Assembly: GCF_029892445.1 (NCBI RefSeq)
Contig: NZ_JARXVJ010000001.1
Span: 1,426,001-1,490,000 of the forward strand
Direction: 5' to 3'
Length of the DNA stretch: 64,000 bases
From: Chryseobacterium sp. H1D6B
GTDB lineage: Bacteria > Bacteroidota > Bacteroidia > Flavobacteriales > Weeksellaceae
Of the stretch, positions 22,432-32,326 are shown in pieces (the stretch's first letter is position 1; each line of letters begins with the position of its first letter). The notes under the pieces are model-generated. The model was not told the origin of the DNA, made no database searches, and saw only the letters and a list, made by a program, of their open reading frames with translations. The position numbers were made by a program, and so were the translations under genes.

Positions 22432-24588
22432 TTAAAACCAGTGTCCTAATATTACACTGAATATGCCTTTTTGATTGTTTTTTAATGAATGGCTGAAATT
22501 AATCTTAATCTGCCCAAAAGGAGATTTGTAGCCTGCCGTTATTCCTAACGAGCTGTAATTTACTTTTGCTGCATCTTCAAAGCTGATGTCATTGGATAGA
22601 TTAGCAAAAGATAAGTTTCCGGTTATAAAGTAGTTTTTATTGAATTTGAACTGAAGATCATTGGATATTAAAATCAAGTTATCAGCACTCAGCTGTGCAA
22701 AATAAAATCCTCCAAAACTTTTAAAATTGACCACATTCTGATCAAAGATTCCTCCAAGTCTGTATTGATAAAAGTTAGGAAGGTTATCTCCTAATGTTAT
22801 TCCTCCGTAAAGATTAAGACGATAAGTAAATTGTTTAGCAAGAGGGATATTGATTCTAATATCTGCTTTCACCTGTATGAGTCTTTTATCTACTTCAGAT
22901 TTTAATAAATCAATTACTTTTCCTTCTGCAGCTAAATAAAAACCTTTAGTAGGGAAGTCTTTATCATTTTGGGTATCGCTTTTTAAAAATGCATAAGGAT
23001 TCAGATAACGATTAGATCTTTTGTTGGTGCCGTTGGATTCAGCATTGAAATAATCATAGCTTATACCGCCACCGACAGCAAATTTATCTTTCCATATAGA
23101 TTGAAGGTAGATTTCATTTCTAAACCATTCCCATCTGTCTACACTATAATTATTGATATCTTTTAGATCAAAGCTCATTCCGGAAGAGTAAATACCTAAT
23201 CCCGGGATATATCCATTATCTATAAAATAGTTTAAATAATATCTTGGCTTGTCTCCTACAATTACATCTAAAGAAAAATTACTGTTTTTAAACAGAAGAC
23301 GTTTTGCCGAGTAATTTAAGAGAAGGCCTGTTTTAAAAATATCGTCATAATGAAGTCCGAATTTTAGAAACTGTCTTGTATCATCTTCCGTTACATAAAG
23401 TTTAAGATAATTCGCATCGTTCTCTTGGACGATATCGTAATTGATAAACCTATAATTATTAGTGGCAATTAATTTATCTATGCTTTTATTGATACTTCCG
23501 TAAGTCTGTAAAGTAGGAAGACGCAATCCCATTTTTCCTAGCACATAGTTTTTGCCGTAAATTTTGCTTCCAATCAATGCTATACTGTCTATCTTGTATA
23601 CATTGGAATATATTGGATTTATGGTCTGTCTAAGGCGGTCATACGGGCGCTTTGGTAATTGGTCTAATATGCCCACGTATTTTAGGCCTTCCACATAACC
23701 GCTGTCAAGAATTTTTTTCTTCTCGTCATAGCTTGTGGCCGACATTCCTTTTAGATCAGGCTTGATATTAATATCAGTGTATTTATATTGACGCTTCGTA
23801 TCTTTTTTGATTCCGAAATCAATTACCTGATTTAAAATTGCAATAATATTGTTTAAATCTTCTCTTTTTGAGAGATCCTGGTTCAAATCTACCCCGATTA
23901 CAATGTCAATTCCTTTATCCTTTAATGGTTTTGAAGGATAATTTACTGTCATCGCTCCATCAATGTAGAGACTGTCGCCGATTTTTACCGGATCCATCAA
24001 AGAAGGAAATGCAGAACTGGCCATAATAGACTGTACAAGATCTCCTTTCTCAAAAATCTGCATATTTCCAGATTCAAGATTGGTAGCGACACACATAAAA
24101 GGAATAGGCAGCTTAGAAAAATCATCGATATTAGAAACATTCTTAAACAATTCCTTTAATAGATAAACATTTTTCTGCCCTGTACTTATAGAAGAGGGCA
24201 GTGTTATCTTTCCATTTTTTAAAGGGATTGATAAAAGGTATTTGTCTACAGATTTATTATAAAATGTACTTTCTTTTCTAGATTTTGGATCCATAATCAG
24301 GGAATAGAAATCTGTATCCATTACAATTTTTTCTATTTCTTTTCCGGAATAGCCTGAAGCATAGAGTCCGCCTACAATAGCTCCCATACTTGTGCCGGCA
24401 ATATAATCTACTTTAACTCCTAAAGAATCTAATATCTTAAGTACTCCAACGTGGGAAAAGCCTTTAGCTCCGCCTCCTGCAAGTGAAAGACCTATTCTTG
24501 GGTTTTTAGGAATTACTAAATTCTTCTTTACCTGCGAATGGATTAAAAGTATTTGGAATACCATTAAAAGAATCAGGAGTTTTCTCAT
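22432..24588 (-). CDS. Patatin-like phospholipase with outer-membrane beta-barrel (PlpD/RssA type)
   Basis: After a signal peptide (about 1-18) the patatin domain spans residues of about 30-300. The oxyanion loop is GLSLAGGGAKGFSHVG, the nucleophile is in GTSMGAIVGGLYASG, and the catalytic Asp is in YIDGAMTVNYP. A POTRA-like segment (about 330-400) is followed by a C-terminal 16-strand-type barrel that ends with the aromatic residue of GHWF. The family is known as a type Vd autotransporter-like or outer-membrane lipase. It starts 2 bases after murF-alr. In this phylum such proteins are common; the native lipid substrate is unknown. Confidence 0.9.
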   Translation of the reverse strand: MRKLLILLMVFQILLIHSQVKKNLVIPKNPRIGLSLAGGGAKGFSHVGVLKILDSLGVKVDYIAGTSMGAIVGGLYASGYSGKEIEKIVMDTDFYSLIMDPKSRKESTFYNKSVDKYLLSIPLKNGKITLPSSISTGQKNVYLLKELFKNVSNIDDFSKLPIPFMCVATNLESGNMQIFEKGDLVQSIMASSAFPSLMDPVKIGDSLYIDGAMTVNYPSKPLKDKGIDIVIGVDLNQDLSKREDLNNIIAILNQVIDFGIKKDTKRQYKYTDINIKPDLKGMSATSYDEKKKILDSGYVEGLKYVGILDQLPKRPYDRLRQTINPIYSNVYKIDSIALIGSKIYGKNYVLGKMGLRLPTLQTYGSINKSIDKLIATNNYRFINYDIVQENDANYLKLYVTEDDTRQFLKFGLHYDDIFKTGLLLNYSAKRLLFKNSNFSLDVIVGDKPRYYLNYFIDNGYIPGLGIYSSGMSFDLKDINNYSVDRWEWFRNEIYLQSIWKDKFAVGGGISYDYFNAESNGTNKRSNRYLNPYAFLKSDTQNDKDFPTKGFYLAAEGKVIDLLKSEVDKRLIQVKADIRINIPLAKQFTYRLNLYGGITLGDNLPNFYQYRLGGIFDQNVVNFKSFGGFYFAQLSADNLILISNDLQFKFNKNYFITGNLSFANLSNDISFEDAAKVNYSSLGITAGYKSPFGQIKINFSHSLKNNQKGIFSVILGHWF

Positions 24589-24590
24589 AG

Positions 24591-27038
24591 TTAATCTTTT
24601 ATATAGATCCGTTTCACCCGGGGTGAGATGGAAGTTAACACTTCATAAGTTATAGTTTTGCAGTAGGCTGCGAATTCTTTTAAGCTAGGTTTAGCATTAA
24701 AGATAGTAACAATATCGCCTTCTTTTACATTTGAAATATCATCTACGTTAATCATCATCATGTCCATGCAGATATTTCCGACGATCGGGGCTAATGTTTT
24801 ATTGATTCCCACGTTTCCAATCAGATTTCCAATCAGCCTAGGAATACCGTCTGCATATCCAACAGGAAGGGTGGCTATTTTTGTTAAATGATCTGTTTTA
24901 TATTTTCTGCTGTAGCCCACAGACTCTCCATTTTCTATTAAAGAAATCTGAGAAATAACAGTTTTAAAACTTACACAAGATTGCAGCTGCTTTTGAATTT
25001 CTGGATTTGGAGATTCTCCCAGCATTCCGATCCCTATTCTTACCATATCATATTGATGCTCAGTATAACTTGTTATTCCTGAAGAATTCAGAATATGACG
25101 GATGGGCTGATATCCTAATTTTTCTATCAAATAGCTGGAATTTTTTTCAAATGTTTTGAATTGATTTAATGTAAATTCTTTTTCATCAGGAAGATCAGAA
25201 GATGATAAGTGGGTAAGAATACTTTGAACTTTTAGATTTTTATCTTTTAAAGTTTCATTTAACTGATCTAATTCAAAACCTTTAAAACCAAGCCTGTGCA
25301 TTCCTGTTTCCAATTTAATATGGATAGGATATTTGTGATCATATCCTGATTTCTGAACAGCTTCATTAAATAATTCCAGCACCCGGAAACTATAAATTTC
25401 CGGTTCAAGATTGTATTCTATAACGGCTTCATAACTGTGCTGCTCAGGGTTCATGACAACAATAGGAGTGGTGATCCCTTTTTTACGCAGCTCTACACCC
25501 TCATCAGCATATGCAACCCCTAAATAATCAATATGATGGTGCTGTAGAAATTCGGAAATTTCATAACTTCCTAATCCATAAGCATTAGCTTTTACCATGG
25601 CCATCATCTTTGTTCCTGTTTTCAGCAGAGATTTATGATAATTGATATTATGGAGAATAGCATTCAGATTGACTTCTAAAACGGTATCATGCTTTCTGAG
25701 TTCAAGGATATCTTTAAGCTTTTCAATCTCAAATTTTCTGGCTCCTTTTAAAAGGATGATCTGATTTTCAATATCCGTAAGATATTTGCTTTCAATTAAT
25801 TCCTGAGTATTAATAAAAGTGAAAGTTTTAGATTTAAAAAGTTCACTGAATTGAGTTATTTCACTTCCGATGAGAAAAACAAAATCAAATTTTTGTTCGT
25901 TGACAAGTTCGGAAACTTCTTCATAAAGCTGTTTAGAATCGGATTTTACTCCGACAATATCGGTTAAGACCAATGATCTTTTTGGCTTGTTATATTCATT
26001 TAAAAATTGGAGTGCCGTTTTAAGAGAATCTAAATCCAGGTTAAAGGAATCATTAATAACAATATTATTTTTTGATCCTTCAATAGCTTCGAGTCTCATT
26101 TCTACAGACTTCAGTGCATTGATTTTTTCAATAATTTTTTTATTATCAATTCCAAGTTCTTTTAAAACGGTAATAAGAGCTGAAGCATTCGTTAAGGTAG
26201 CTTCATCTCTTTGGTGGGCAGGAAAGATTATTTCTTCATCAAAATACTGGACAATGATATTTTCATCAGCAGAAATATTGCCTTTGATATAAACATTATT
26301 TTCTTTTTTAAATCCGTAGGATATTAATTTTTTGCTTGAATAGATCTCTTTTATCTTTTTGTCTACAAGATCATTGTCTCCGTTGTAAATAATGACTTCA
26401 GATTCTTTAAAAAGCTTAATCTTTTCGTCAATCAATGCTTCCTCTGATTGAAAATTTGCAGCATGGGCGGTTCCGATATGAGTAAGAAGACCGATCTGAG
26501 GATGGAAAATATTTTCGAGTTTTTCCATCTCATCAGGCTTAGAAATCCCAACTTCAAAAATTCCTAATTCATGAGAATCATTAATCTGAAGCAGAGAAAG
26601 GGGAAGTCCTATCTGAGAATTAAAACTTTTTGGACTTTTTACGGTTGAGAATTCATTCCAAAGACATTGGTATAACCATTCTTTCAAAATAGTTTTTCCG
26701 TTGCTTCCTGTAATTCCAATCGATTTTAAATGAGAATTTTCAAAATGATATCCAGCTAGTTTTTGAAGAAAATCTATTGAATTTCCCACAATAATCCAGG
26801 TTATATTTTCAAACTGTGGATATTGATGTTCTGATATAATTACATTAATTCCTTTGTCAATAGCAGCTTCTATAAACTTTTCTCCAGAATTTTTTTTAGT
26901 GTTTACGGCAATGAATGCTGTATTTTTTGTGGAATAAATAATTCTGCTGTCAAAAGCTATATTTTTAAGCACAATATTTTCGTCACCAATTATCTGAGCA
27001 CTGGTGATAGCTGCAATTTGTTTTACTGTATAGTTCAT
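24591..27038 (-). CDS. Bifunctional MurF ligase / alanine racemase
   Basis: The 815-residue fusion carries out two consecutive steps of peptidoglycan precursor synthesis. Residues of about 1-450 are UDP-MurNAc-tripeptide:D-Ala-D-Ala ligase, with the ATP site GITGSNGKTILKEW near residue 107 and HIGTAHAANF in the central domain. Residues of about 455-815 are a PLP-dependent alanine racemase. It has the lysine in MVKANAYGLGSYE, ETGMHRLGF, and the C-terminal VGYSRKY and GNICMDMMMINV motifs. The fusion occurs widely in Bacteroidota. Whether the MurF half is active cannot be told by eye, because its Lys-carbamate position is not checked. Confidence 0.93.
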   Translation of the reverse strand: MNYTVKQIAAITSAQIIGDENIVLKNIAFDSRIIYSTKNTAFIAVNTKKNSGEKFIEAAIDKGINVIISEHQYPQFENITWIIVGNSIDFLQKLAGYHFENSHLKSIGITGSNGKTILKEWLYQCLWNEFSTVKSPKSFNSQIGLPLSLLQINDSHELGIFEVGISKPDEMEKLENIFHPQIGLLTHIGTAHAANFQSEEALIDEKIKLFKESEVIIYNGDNDLVDKKIKEIYSSKKLISYGFKKENNVYIKGNISADENIIVQYFDEEIIFPAHQRDEATLTNASALITVLKELGIDNKKIIEKINALKSVEMRLEAIEGSKNNIVINDSFNLDLDSLKTALQFLNEYNKPKRSLVLTDIVGVKSDSKQLYEEVSELVNEQKFDFVFLIGSEITQFSELFKSKTFTFINTQELIESKYLTDIENQIILLKGARKFEIEKLKDILELRKHDTVLEVNLNAILHNINYHKSLLKTGTKMMAMVKANAYGLGSYEISEFLQHHHIDYLGVAYADEGVELRKKGITTPIVVMNPEQHSYEAVIEYNLEPEIYSFRVLELFNEAVQKSGYDHKYPIHIKLETGMHRLGFKGFELDQLNETLKDKNLKVQSILTHLSSSDLPDEKEFTLNQFKTFEKNSSYLIEKLGYQPIRHILNSSGITSYTEHQYDMVRIGIGMLGESPNPEIQKQLQSCVSFKTVISQISLIENGESVGYSRKYKTDHLTKIATLPVGYADGIPRLIGNLIGNVGINKTLAPIVGNICMDMMMINVDDISNVKEGDIVTIFNAKPSLKEFAAYCKTITYEVLTSISPRVKRIYIKD

Positions 27039-27119
27039 TGGTGCCTTTCTGCTTACTATTTGTTTACGAAGATAATAATACGTTTTTAGAGACAGAAAAA
27101 ATCATGTATCCTAAAATAG

Positions 27120-27154
27120 AGATTATTAAAATCAGCGTCTATTGATTTTAAATC
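27120..27154. terminator. Possible weak terminator after tdk
   Basis: AGATT-TAAAATCA pairs imperfectly with TGATTTTAAATCT around GCGTCTAT. It lies 18 bases beyond the tdk stop, but the T-run is poor, so it is only a possible terminator. Confidence 0.35.
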
Positions 27155-27171
27155 TGAGTTTCAGCCTAGAT

Positions 27172-27765
27172 TTATTTATTTTTCTTTTTTAAAAGTACTT
27201 CATCAATAAAAACACGGCGGCTTACTGCTTCATAACTTTCTGTCTCCCCTAATTCCACCAGGTTATCTCCCTGAGATGTTCTCATGGAGTAGTTGGCAAG
27301 ATTACCTGTTCTTTTGCAGATGGCATGCACTTTTGTGACGTATTCAGCAGTTGCCATCAGATTAGGCATCGGGCCAAAAGGACGTCCTAAAAAGTCCATG
27401 TCCAAACCAGCAATTACTACTCTTATTCCGTTATTTGCCAGTTGATTAGCAATTTTTACAATACTTTCATCGAAGAATTGTGCTTCATCAATTCCCACAA
27501 CGTCGCAGTTTGATCCCAGTAAAATAATTTCATTAGGATTATCTACTGAAGTACTGCGGATTTTGTTTTGGTTATGAGAAACCACATCTTCCTCAGAATA
27601 TCTTGTATCCGTTTTCGGTTTAAAAATTTCCACATTCTGCCCTGCCATTTCTGCTCTTCTCAGCCTTCTGATCAACTCTTCGGTTTTTCCGGAAAACATT
27701 GAGCCACAAATAACTTCCATCCAACCGCTTTGTTTGGAATGATTAATTGTATTTTCTAAAAACAT
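27172..27765 (-). CDS. tdk: Thymidine kinase (type II)
   Basis: This salvage enzyme phosphorylates thymidine with ATP. The P-loop VICGSMFSGKTEELIRRLRRAE lies at about residues 18-40, and the Walker B/lid stretch VVGIDEAQFFDE near 89-100. The pattern CKRTGNLANYSMR follows, where type II enzymes usually have zinc-binding Cys pairs; here only one Cys is left in that place, as in some Bacteroidota enzymes. The 197 residues are normal. It is a single gene with a TACTTTTG element 30 bases upstream, divergent from the acidic repeat gene. Confidence 0.93.
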   Translation of the reverse strand: MFLENTINHSKQSGWMEVICGSMFSGKTEELIRRLRRAEMAGQNVEIFKPKTDTRYSEEDVVSHNQNKIRSTSVDNPNEIILLGSNCDVVGIDEAQFFDESIVKIANQLANNGIRVVIAGLDMDFLGRPFGPMPNLMATAEYVTKVHAICKRTGNLANYSMRTSQGDNLVELGETESYEAVSRRVFIDEVLLKKKNK

Positions 27766-27794
27766 TTGTTAAATTAGCCGTAATATTTTAACAT

Positions 27795-27802
27795 CAAAAG
27801 TA
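27795..27802 (-). promoter_or_regulatory. TAnnTTTG element for tdk
   Basis: The minus strand reads TACTTTTG 30-37 bases before the tdk ATG, in the short divergent gap with the gene at 27826. No TTG lies at 17-23 bases. Confidence 0.5.
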
Positions 27803-27825
27803 AGCAATTTTAATAAGAATCTTAT

Positions 27826-29340
27826 ATGCAGAATATCCAAGATTTAAAGGAAAAGATTTTTTTCGAATCCAAGAATATCATTGATATTCTGGATAAAATA
27901 AACAATGTCGACGAATTACTTTCTAAGCAGGATCTAGTTGAGGAGCTTGCTAATAGAATTTCCTTCTTAAGATTGTTGGAGAAAAATATCGAATATTTTG
28001 TAACGGATACCTCATTTCAAATTTCAGAAAATCAGCAGTATACGTCTTTTGTGAATAATGAATTTGACTCTCAGGAATCAAATAATGAAGTAACAGAAGA
28101 GGAGGCTATTTTCAATAATGAATTCAACGAAATTGATGAATCTGAAAATGGATCTAAAGATTATCATGAAAACTTTATCAGTTTTATTGAAGAAGAAAAG
28201 GCTCCAGAAATTGCTGAAATAAGAGATGTTCAAGAGGAATATTTGAGAGATGGTTCTAGTGAAAATACTCATGAATCATCATTTAATAAAGAAACAACAG
28301 AAGAGGAAGCTATTTTCAATAATCAATTGAATGAGATTGCTGAAAATGACTATCATGAAAGTATTGTAAAATTAGCGGAGGAAGAAAAAATTCCTGAAAA
28401 TAGTCAAGAGGAAAAAATTAATTATAAAACAACAGAAGAAGAGGCTTTATTCAATAATCAGCTTAATGAAATTGATGAATTTGAAAATGAGCCCTCCGAT
28501 TATACGGAAAGCAGTTTAAATTCTTTTGACGAGCAGGATATCCAAAACAATTTTGAACCCGAAGTAACGGCAGGCAAAGAAGAAAAACCTGCGGATAATT
28601 TCCAAAAAAATTCTGATAAAGCTGAAACAATACCGAGTATATTTGATACTGAAAGTATAGATGATGATGAGATCCTGATGGAGGAAAATGAAGATGAGTT
28701 TGTATCTAGAAATGTAAAGATGGAACAGGGGGAAATGGCTACAGAAACCTCCAATGTTCAAGATATACTGAGCGAGATAAAATATGATGCTCAAATAGAA
28801 GAAAAACAGGAAGAAACGGCTTTTTCAGAGGAGAATGATAGAAGAAAAATCGTTGAAATAGAGAAAGACAAGCCTGAGATTGATAATGACAGACATGCTT
28901 CTGATGAAAGTTTTGAAAACTTAGAGGCTTACAATCAGGAGAAAAAAATAAAACTATCAAATATTAAAGGGCTAAAAGCTGTACAGACTTTATTCGATGA
29001 TGACCCCTTAGAAAGAGAAGTTCCTAAAGAGAAAGTTGAGCCTGTAATAAAAGAAGAAACAGGAAGTCTTTTGAAAACTAATATTCCGACCGAATATATG
29101 GAGGCAGGAAAATCAAAACCTGAATTCAGATTAGATCTGAATGACAGAATTGCTTTTTCAAAAACATTATTTGCCGGCAGCCAGTCAGAATTAAATGAAG
29201 TAGTTGCAGTATTGAATAGATTCAAAACTTTGGATGAGGCAAAAGAATACCTCAGTGAGCAGTATTACAGAAGAAATTGGAAAAAAGTAGATGAATATGC
29301 TCAAAGACTATGGGTATTAGTAGAAAATAAATTCTTATAA
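27826..29340 (+). CDS. Acidic repeat-containing protein of unknown function
   Basis: I do not recognise an annotated family. The 504-residue protein has no signal peptide. A helical N-terminal part (about 1-65) is followed by a long, very acidic and probably disordered region. It contains three copies of the motif TEEEAIFNNQLNEI at about residues 89-104, 158-173 and 203-218. Each copy is followed by an acidic spacer with (D/N)Y(H/T)E-type sequence. A folded-looking C-terminal part of about 80 residues (after about 415) has DRIAFSKTLFAGSQSELNEVV and ends YAQRLWVLVENKFL. Its stop codon is followed after 2 bases by the rsmI start, so the two are probably co-translated. Confidence 0.7.
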   Translation: MQNIQDLKEKIFFESKNIIDILDKINNVDELLSKQDLVEELANRISFLRLLEKNIEYFVTDTSFQISENQQYTSFVNNEFDSQESNNEVTEEEAIFNNEFNEIDESENGSKDYHENFISFIEEEKAPEIAEIRDVQEEYLRDGSSENTHESSFNKETTEEEAIFNNQLNEIAENDYHESIVKLAEEEKIPENSQEEKINYKTTEEEALFNNQLNEIDEFENEPSDYTESSLNSFDEQDIQNNFEPEVTAGKEEKPADNFQKNSDKAETIPSIFDTESIDDDEILMEENEDEFVSRNVKMEQGEMATETSNVQDILSEIKYDAQIEEKQEETAFSEENDRRKIVEIEKDKPEIDNDRHASDESFENLEAYNQEKKIKLSNIKGLKAVQTLFDDDPLEREVPKEKVEPVIKEETGSLLKTNIPTEYMEAGKSKPEFRLDLNDRIAFSKTLFAGSQSELNEVVAVLNRFKTLDEAKEYLSEQYYRRNWKKVDEYAQRLWVLVENKFL

Positions 29341-29342
29341 TT

Positions 29343-30017
29343 TTGAGTGGAATATTATATTTTGTTCCTACACCGGTAGGAAACTTAGAAGACATGACTT
29401 TCAGAGCCATAAAGGTGTTGAAAGAGGCAGATTATATTTTATGTGAAGATACAAGGACGTCCGGAGTACTGTTAAAGCATTTCGAGATCTCTAAACCTTT
29501 AAGGTCTTATCACTTACATAATGAACATCAGGCGACAGAAAAAGTGATTGCTGATCTTAAGAATGGACAGAATGTTGCCATTATTACTGATGCAGGAACT
29601 CCTGGAATCTCAGATCCTGGATATCTATTGGCCAGAGCAGGGGCAGACCACAACATTGAAATGATATGTTTACCAGGTGCTACGGCTTTGATTCCGGCTT
29701 TAGTGGTATCAGGACTACCAAACAATGAATTCCTATTTGCCGGTTTTCTTCCTCCAAAAAAAGGAAGACAGACAAAGCTGAAACAGCTTGCAGAAGAGAA
29801 AAAAACAATTGTTTTATATGAAAGCCCGCACAAAATAAATACAACCCTTGAGCAGATAAAAGAATTTTTTGGTGAAAATACAAAAGCGAGTTTAAGCAGG
29901 GAGATTTCCAAAAAATTTGAGGAAACTAAAAGAGGAACTATTGATGAATTAATAGAGTTTTCTAAAAGCAAAACTTTAAAAGGTGAAATTGTTTTGATTG
30001 TAAATAATTTGGTTTAA
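29343..30017 (+). CDS. rsmI: RsmI, 16S rRNA (cytidine-1402-2'-O)-methyltransferase
   Basis: RsmI methylates the ribose of C1402 at the ribosomal P site. The 224-residue protein opens with MSGILYFVPTPVGNLEDMT, a hallmark of the family. It also has CEDTRTSGVLLKHF (about 35-48), AIITDAGTPGISDPGYLL near 77-94 and FAGFLPPKKGR near 133-143. The start is a TTG at 29343, chosen because the family conserved sequence begins directly at that codon; there is no ATG in frame before it. It lies only 2 bases after the repeat protein gene. Confidence 0.94.
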   Translation: MSGILYFVPTPVGNLEDMTFRAIKVLKEADYILCEDTRTSGVLLKHFEISKPLRSYHLHNEHQATEKVIADLKNGQNVAIITDAGTPGISDPGYLLARAGADHNIEMICLPGATALIPALVVSGLPNNEFLFAGFLPPKKGRQTKLKQLAEEKKTIVLYESPHKINTTLEQIKEFFGENTKASLSREISKKFEETKRGTIDELIEFSKSKTLKGEIVLIVNNLV

Positions 30018-30139
30018 AAAACAAAATATTTTCTCATTACTGATTTTATTCTAGCGGAAATAATTTCTTATATGACAAAAAACATTCATAATTATTAAGC
30101 AATTTAATGATTTAAAAAGCTTTGAATAACAATTTATAA

Positions 30140-30147
30140 TATCTTTG
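30140..30147 (+). promoter_or_regulatory. TAnnTTTG element for fabG
   Basis: TATCTTTG lies 93 bases before the fabG ATG, with a TTTG 15 bases further upstream, so the spacing is short. A 5' leader of about 85 bases would result. Confidence 0.45.
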
Positions 30148-30240
30148 CGGATTATTTATTTTGTCAATAAGTAAATAATATTAAATTAACAGATATTCAG
30201 AAGGTTAATTTATTGAAAAGAAAAAATAATTGTCGTAAAT

Positions 30241-30984
30241 ATGAAACTATTAGAAGGAAAGGTAGCACTGATTACTGGAGCTACAAGAGGAATCGGAAAA
30301 GGAATTGCTGAAATGTTTGCTCAACAAGGAGCAAAAGTAGCTTTTACATATGCCGGCTCTGTAGACAAAGCTAAAGAATTAGAAACTGCTTTAAGTTCTG
30401 TAACTCAAATTAAAGGATACCAGTCTGACGCATCAGATTATGATGCGGCCCAAAAATTAGTGGATGAAGTAATGACTGAGTTTGGCAAAATAGATATTCT
30501 GATAAACAATGCAGGAATCACTAGAGATAATCTGCTGTTGAGAATGTCTAAAGACGATTGGGATACAATTATGAAAGTAAATTTAGATTCGGTATTTAAC
30601 CTTACTAAGGCTGTAATAAAGCCGATGATGAAGGCTAGGTCAGGTTCTATTATCAATATGACTTCTGTAGTAGGAGTAAAAGGAAATGCCGGACAGTCTA
30701 ATTATGCAGCTTCTAAAGCAGGAGTTATAGGATTTACAAAATCTGTAGCACTTGAATTAGGATCAAGAAATATTCGCTGCAACGCGGTTGCACCAGGATT
30801 TATCGAAACTGAAATGACCGCTGCGTTAGACGAAAAAACAGTACAGCACTGGAGAGACGGAATTCCATTGAAAAGAGGAGGACAGCCGCAAGATATTGCT
30901 AATGCTTGTGTATTTTTCGGAAGCGAAATGTCTGCTTATATTACAGGGCAGGTACTCAATGTAGACGGCGGAATGCTTACATAA
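30241..30984 (+). CDS. fabG: 3-oxoacyl-[ACP] reductase
   Basis: FabG reduces beta-ketoacyl-ACP in fatty-acid elongation with NADPH. The 247-residue SDR has TGATRGIGKGIAEMF (about 13-27) and NNAGITRDNLLLRM. The active-site Ser lies in SIINMTSVVGVKGNAGQ, followed by the YAASKAG Tyr/Lys motif. GFIETEMT and the C-terminal YITGQVLNVDGGM complete the FabG pattern. It is a single gene, with 223 gene-free bases before it and a two-way hairpin after it. Confidence 0.95.
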   Translation: MKLLEGKVALITGATRGIGKGIAEMFAQQGAKVAFTYAGSVDKAKELETALSSVTQIKGYQSDASDYDAAQKLVDEVMTEFGKIDILINNAGITRDNLLLRMSKDDWDTIMKVNLDSVFNLTKAVIKPMMKARSGSIINMTSVVGVKGNAGQSNYAASKAGVIGFTKSVALELGSRNIRCNAVAPGFIETEMTAALDEKTVQHWRDGIPLKRGGQPQDIANACVFFGSEMSAYITGQVLNVDGGMLT

Positions 30985-30991
30985 AATATAG

Positions 30992-31025
30992 AAGCCGTAT
31001 CAATTTGATACGGCTTTTTTTATTT
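30992..31025. terminator. Two-way terminator between fabG and guaC
   Basis: The stem AAGCCGTATCAA/TTGATACGGCTT has T-runs in both directions and is shared by two convergent genes. Confidence 0.88.
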
Positions 31026-32066
31026 TTAATCCTTGAAAATCTGGTTTTCCTGTTCCTGAACTCTAATAAAAGTAGTTCTTTTTGAAAGTTCTTTTAGTTT
31101 GGCTGCTCCTACATACGTACAGGTAGAGCGTACACCGCCTAAAATATCTTTTATGGTCTCTGCAACAGGACCTTTATAGGCTGCTTTTACAGTTTTCCCT
31201 TCTGAAGCCCTATATTCCGCTACGCCTCCCGAATGCTTGTCCATAGCAGTCTTTGAACTCATTCCGTAAAATAAACGGTATTTCTTGCCATTTTCCTCGA
31301 TCATTTCACCGCCGCTTTCATCATGTCCTGCAAACATTCCTCCAAGCATTACAAAGTCTGCGCCGCCGCCGAAAGCTTTAGCCACATCACCAGGAACTTT
31401 ACAGCCTCCGTCTGCAATAATATGGCCTCCCAAGCCGTGTGCGGCATCAGAACACTCAATAATGGCTGAAAGCTGGGGATATCCGACACCTGTTTTTACA
31501 CGGGTGGTACAGACAGATCCAGGGCCGATACCTACCTTTATAATATCTGCTCCCACCAAAAGAAGCTCTTCTACCATTTCTCCGGTAACGACATTCCCGG
31601 CTATGATGATTTTATCAGGATAATTACCGCGTGCCCGCTTCACAAAGTCCACGAAATGCTCGGAATAACCATTGGCTACATCGATGCAGAGAAATTCGAT
31701 TTTTGGGTGCTTTTCGAGAATTTGTTTTATTTTTTCTTCATCAGCTTTTCCAGTTCCGGTACTTAAAGCGATATACTGATGAATAGTTTCCGGCTGTGAC
31801 TGAAGAAACTGATCCCATTCGTTGATAGAATAGTGTTTGTGGACTGCTGTAATTATTTTTTCTTTTGCTAATTCTACAGCCATTTCAAAAGTTCCTACCG
31901 TATCCATATTGGCTGCAATTATCGGAACTCCTCTCCATTTCTTTTTGGTATGAAGAAAAGTAAATTCTCTTTCAAGATCAACTTCGGAACGGGATTTCAG
32001 CATTGAACGTTTAGGACGGAACATTACATCCTTGAATCCTAATTTTATATCGTTTTCTATTCTCAT
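31026..32066 (-). CDS. guaC: GMP reductase
   Basis: GuaC converts GMP to IMP with NADPH in purine salvage and is a TIM-barrel relative of IMP dehydrogenase. The start [21 protein letters not shown] is typical of the GuaC1 group. The catalytic Cys lies in [23 protein letters not shown] (Cys near residue 186). The [28 protein letters not shown] phosphate site follows. There is no CBS domain and the length is 346, both of which separate it from GuaB. It is a single gene in convergent orientation with fabG. Confidence 0.95.
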   Translation of the reverse strand: MRIENDIKLGFKDVMFRPKRSMLKSRSEVDLEREFTFLHTKKKWRGVPIIAANMDTVGTFEMAVELAKEKIITAVHKHYSINEWDQFLQSQPETIHQYIALSTGTGKADEEKIKQILEKHPKIEFLCIDVANGYSEHFVDFVKRARGNYPDKIIIAGNVVTGEMVEELLLVGADIIKVGIGPGSVCTTRVKTGVGYPQLSAIIECSDAAHGLGGHIIADGGCKVPGDVAKAFGGGADFVMLGGMFAGHDESGGEMIEENGKKYRLFYGMSSKTAMDKHSGGVAEYRASEGKTVKAAYKGPVAETIKDILGGVRSTCTYVGAAKLKELSKRTTFIRVQEQENQIFKD

Positions 32067-32326
32067 AAATTGTAAAAATTATAAGAATAAATGTAGGAAA
32101 AAGATTTAATGAAAATCAGTAGAAGAGAGATTTTGTGAATTCTTTATGCTTCTTTAAAAAGGAATGATAATAATTTTAAGCCATTAAGATTTATTTTTAG
32201 TGCTTAAGTTTAAGCAAGATTAAATCGCTTTAATTTAGAAATCATAACTTAATACTCTTAACAGCTTAATTAACCCTAATTGTTCAGGCTAATATTGATG
32301 AACTTAAAGTGATAAACTGGGTTGAA

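Noticed and set aside
27826..29340. The acidic repeat protein as a phage or surface adhesin protein
   Set aside because: It has no signal peptide or type IX C-terminal signal and is coupled to rsmI, so a cytoplasmic role is more likely.
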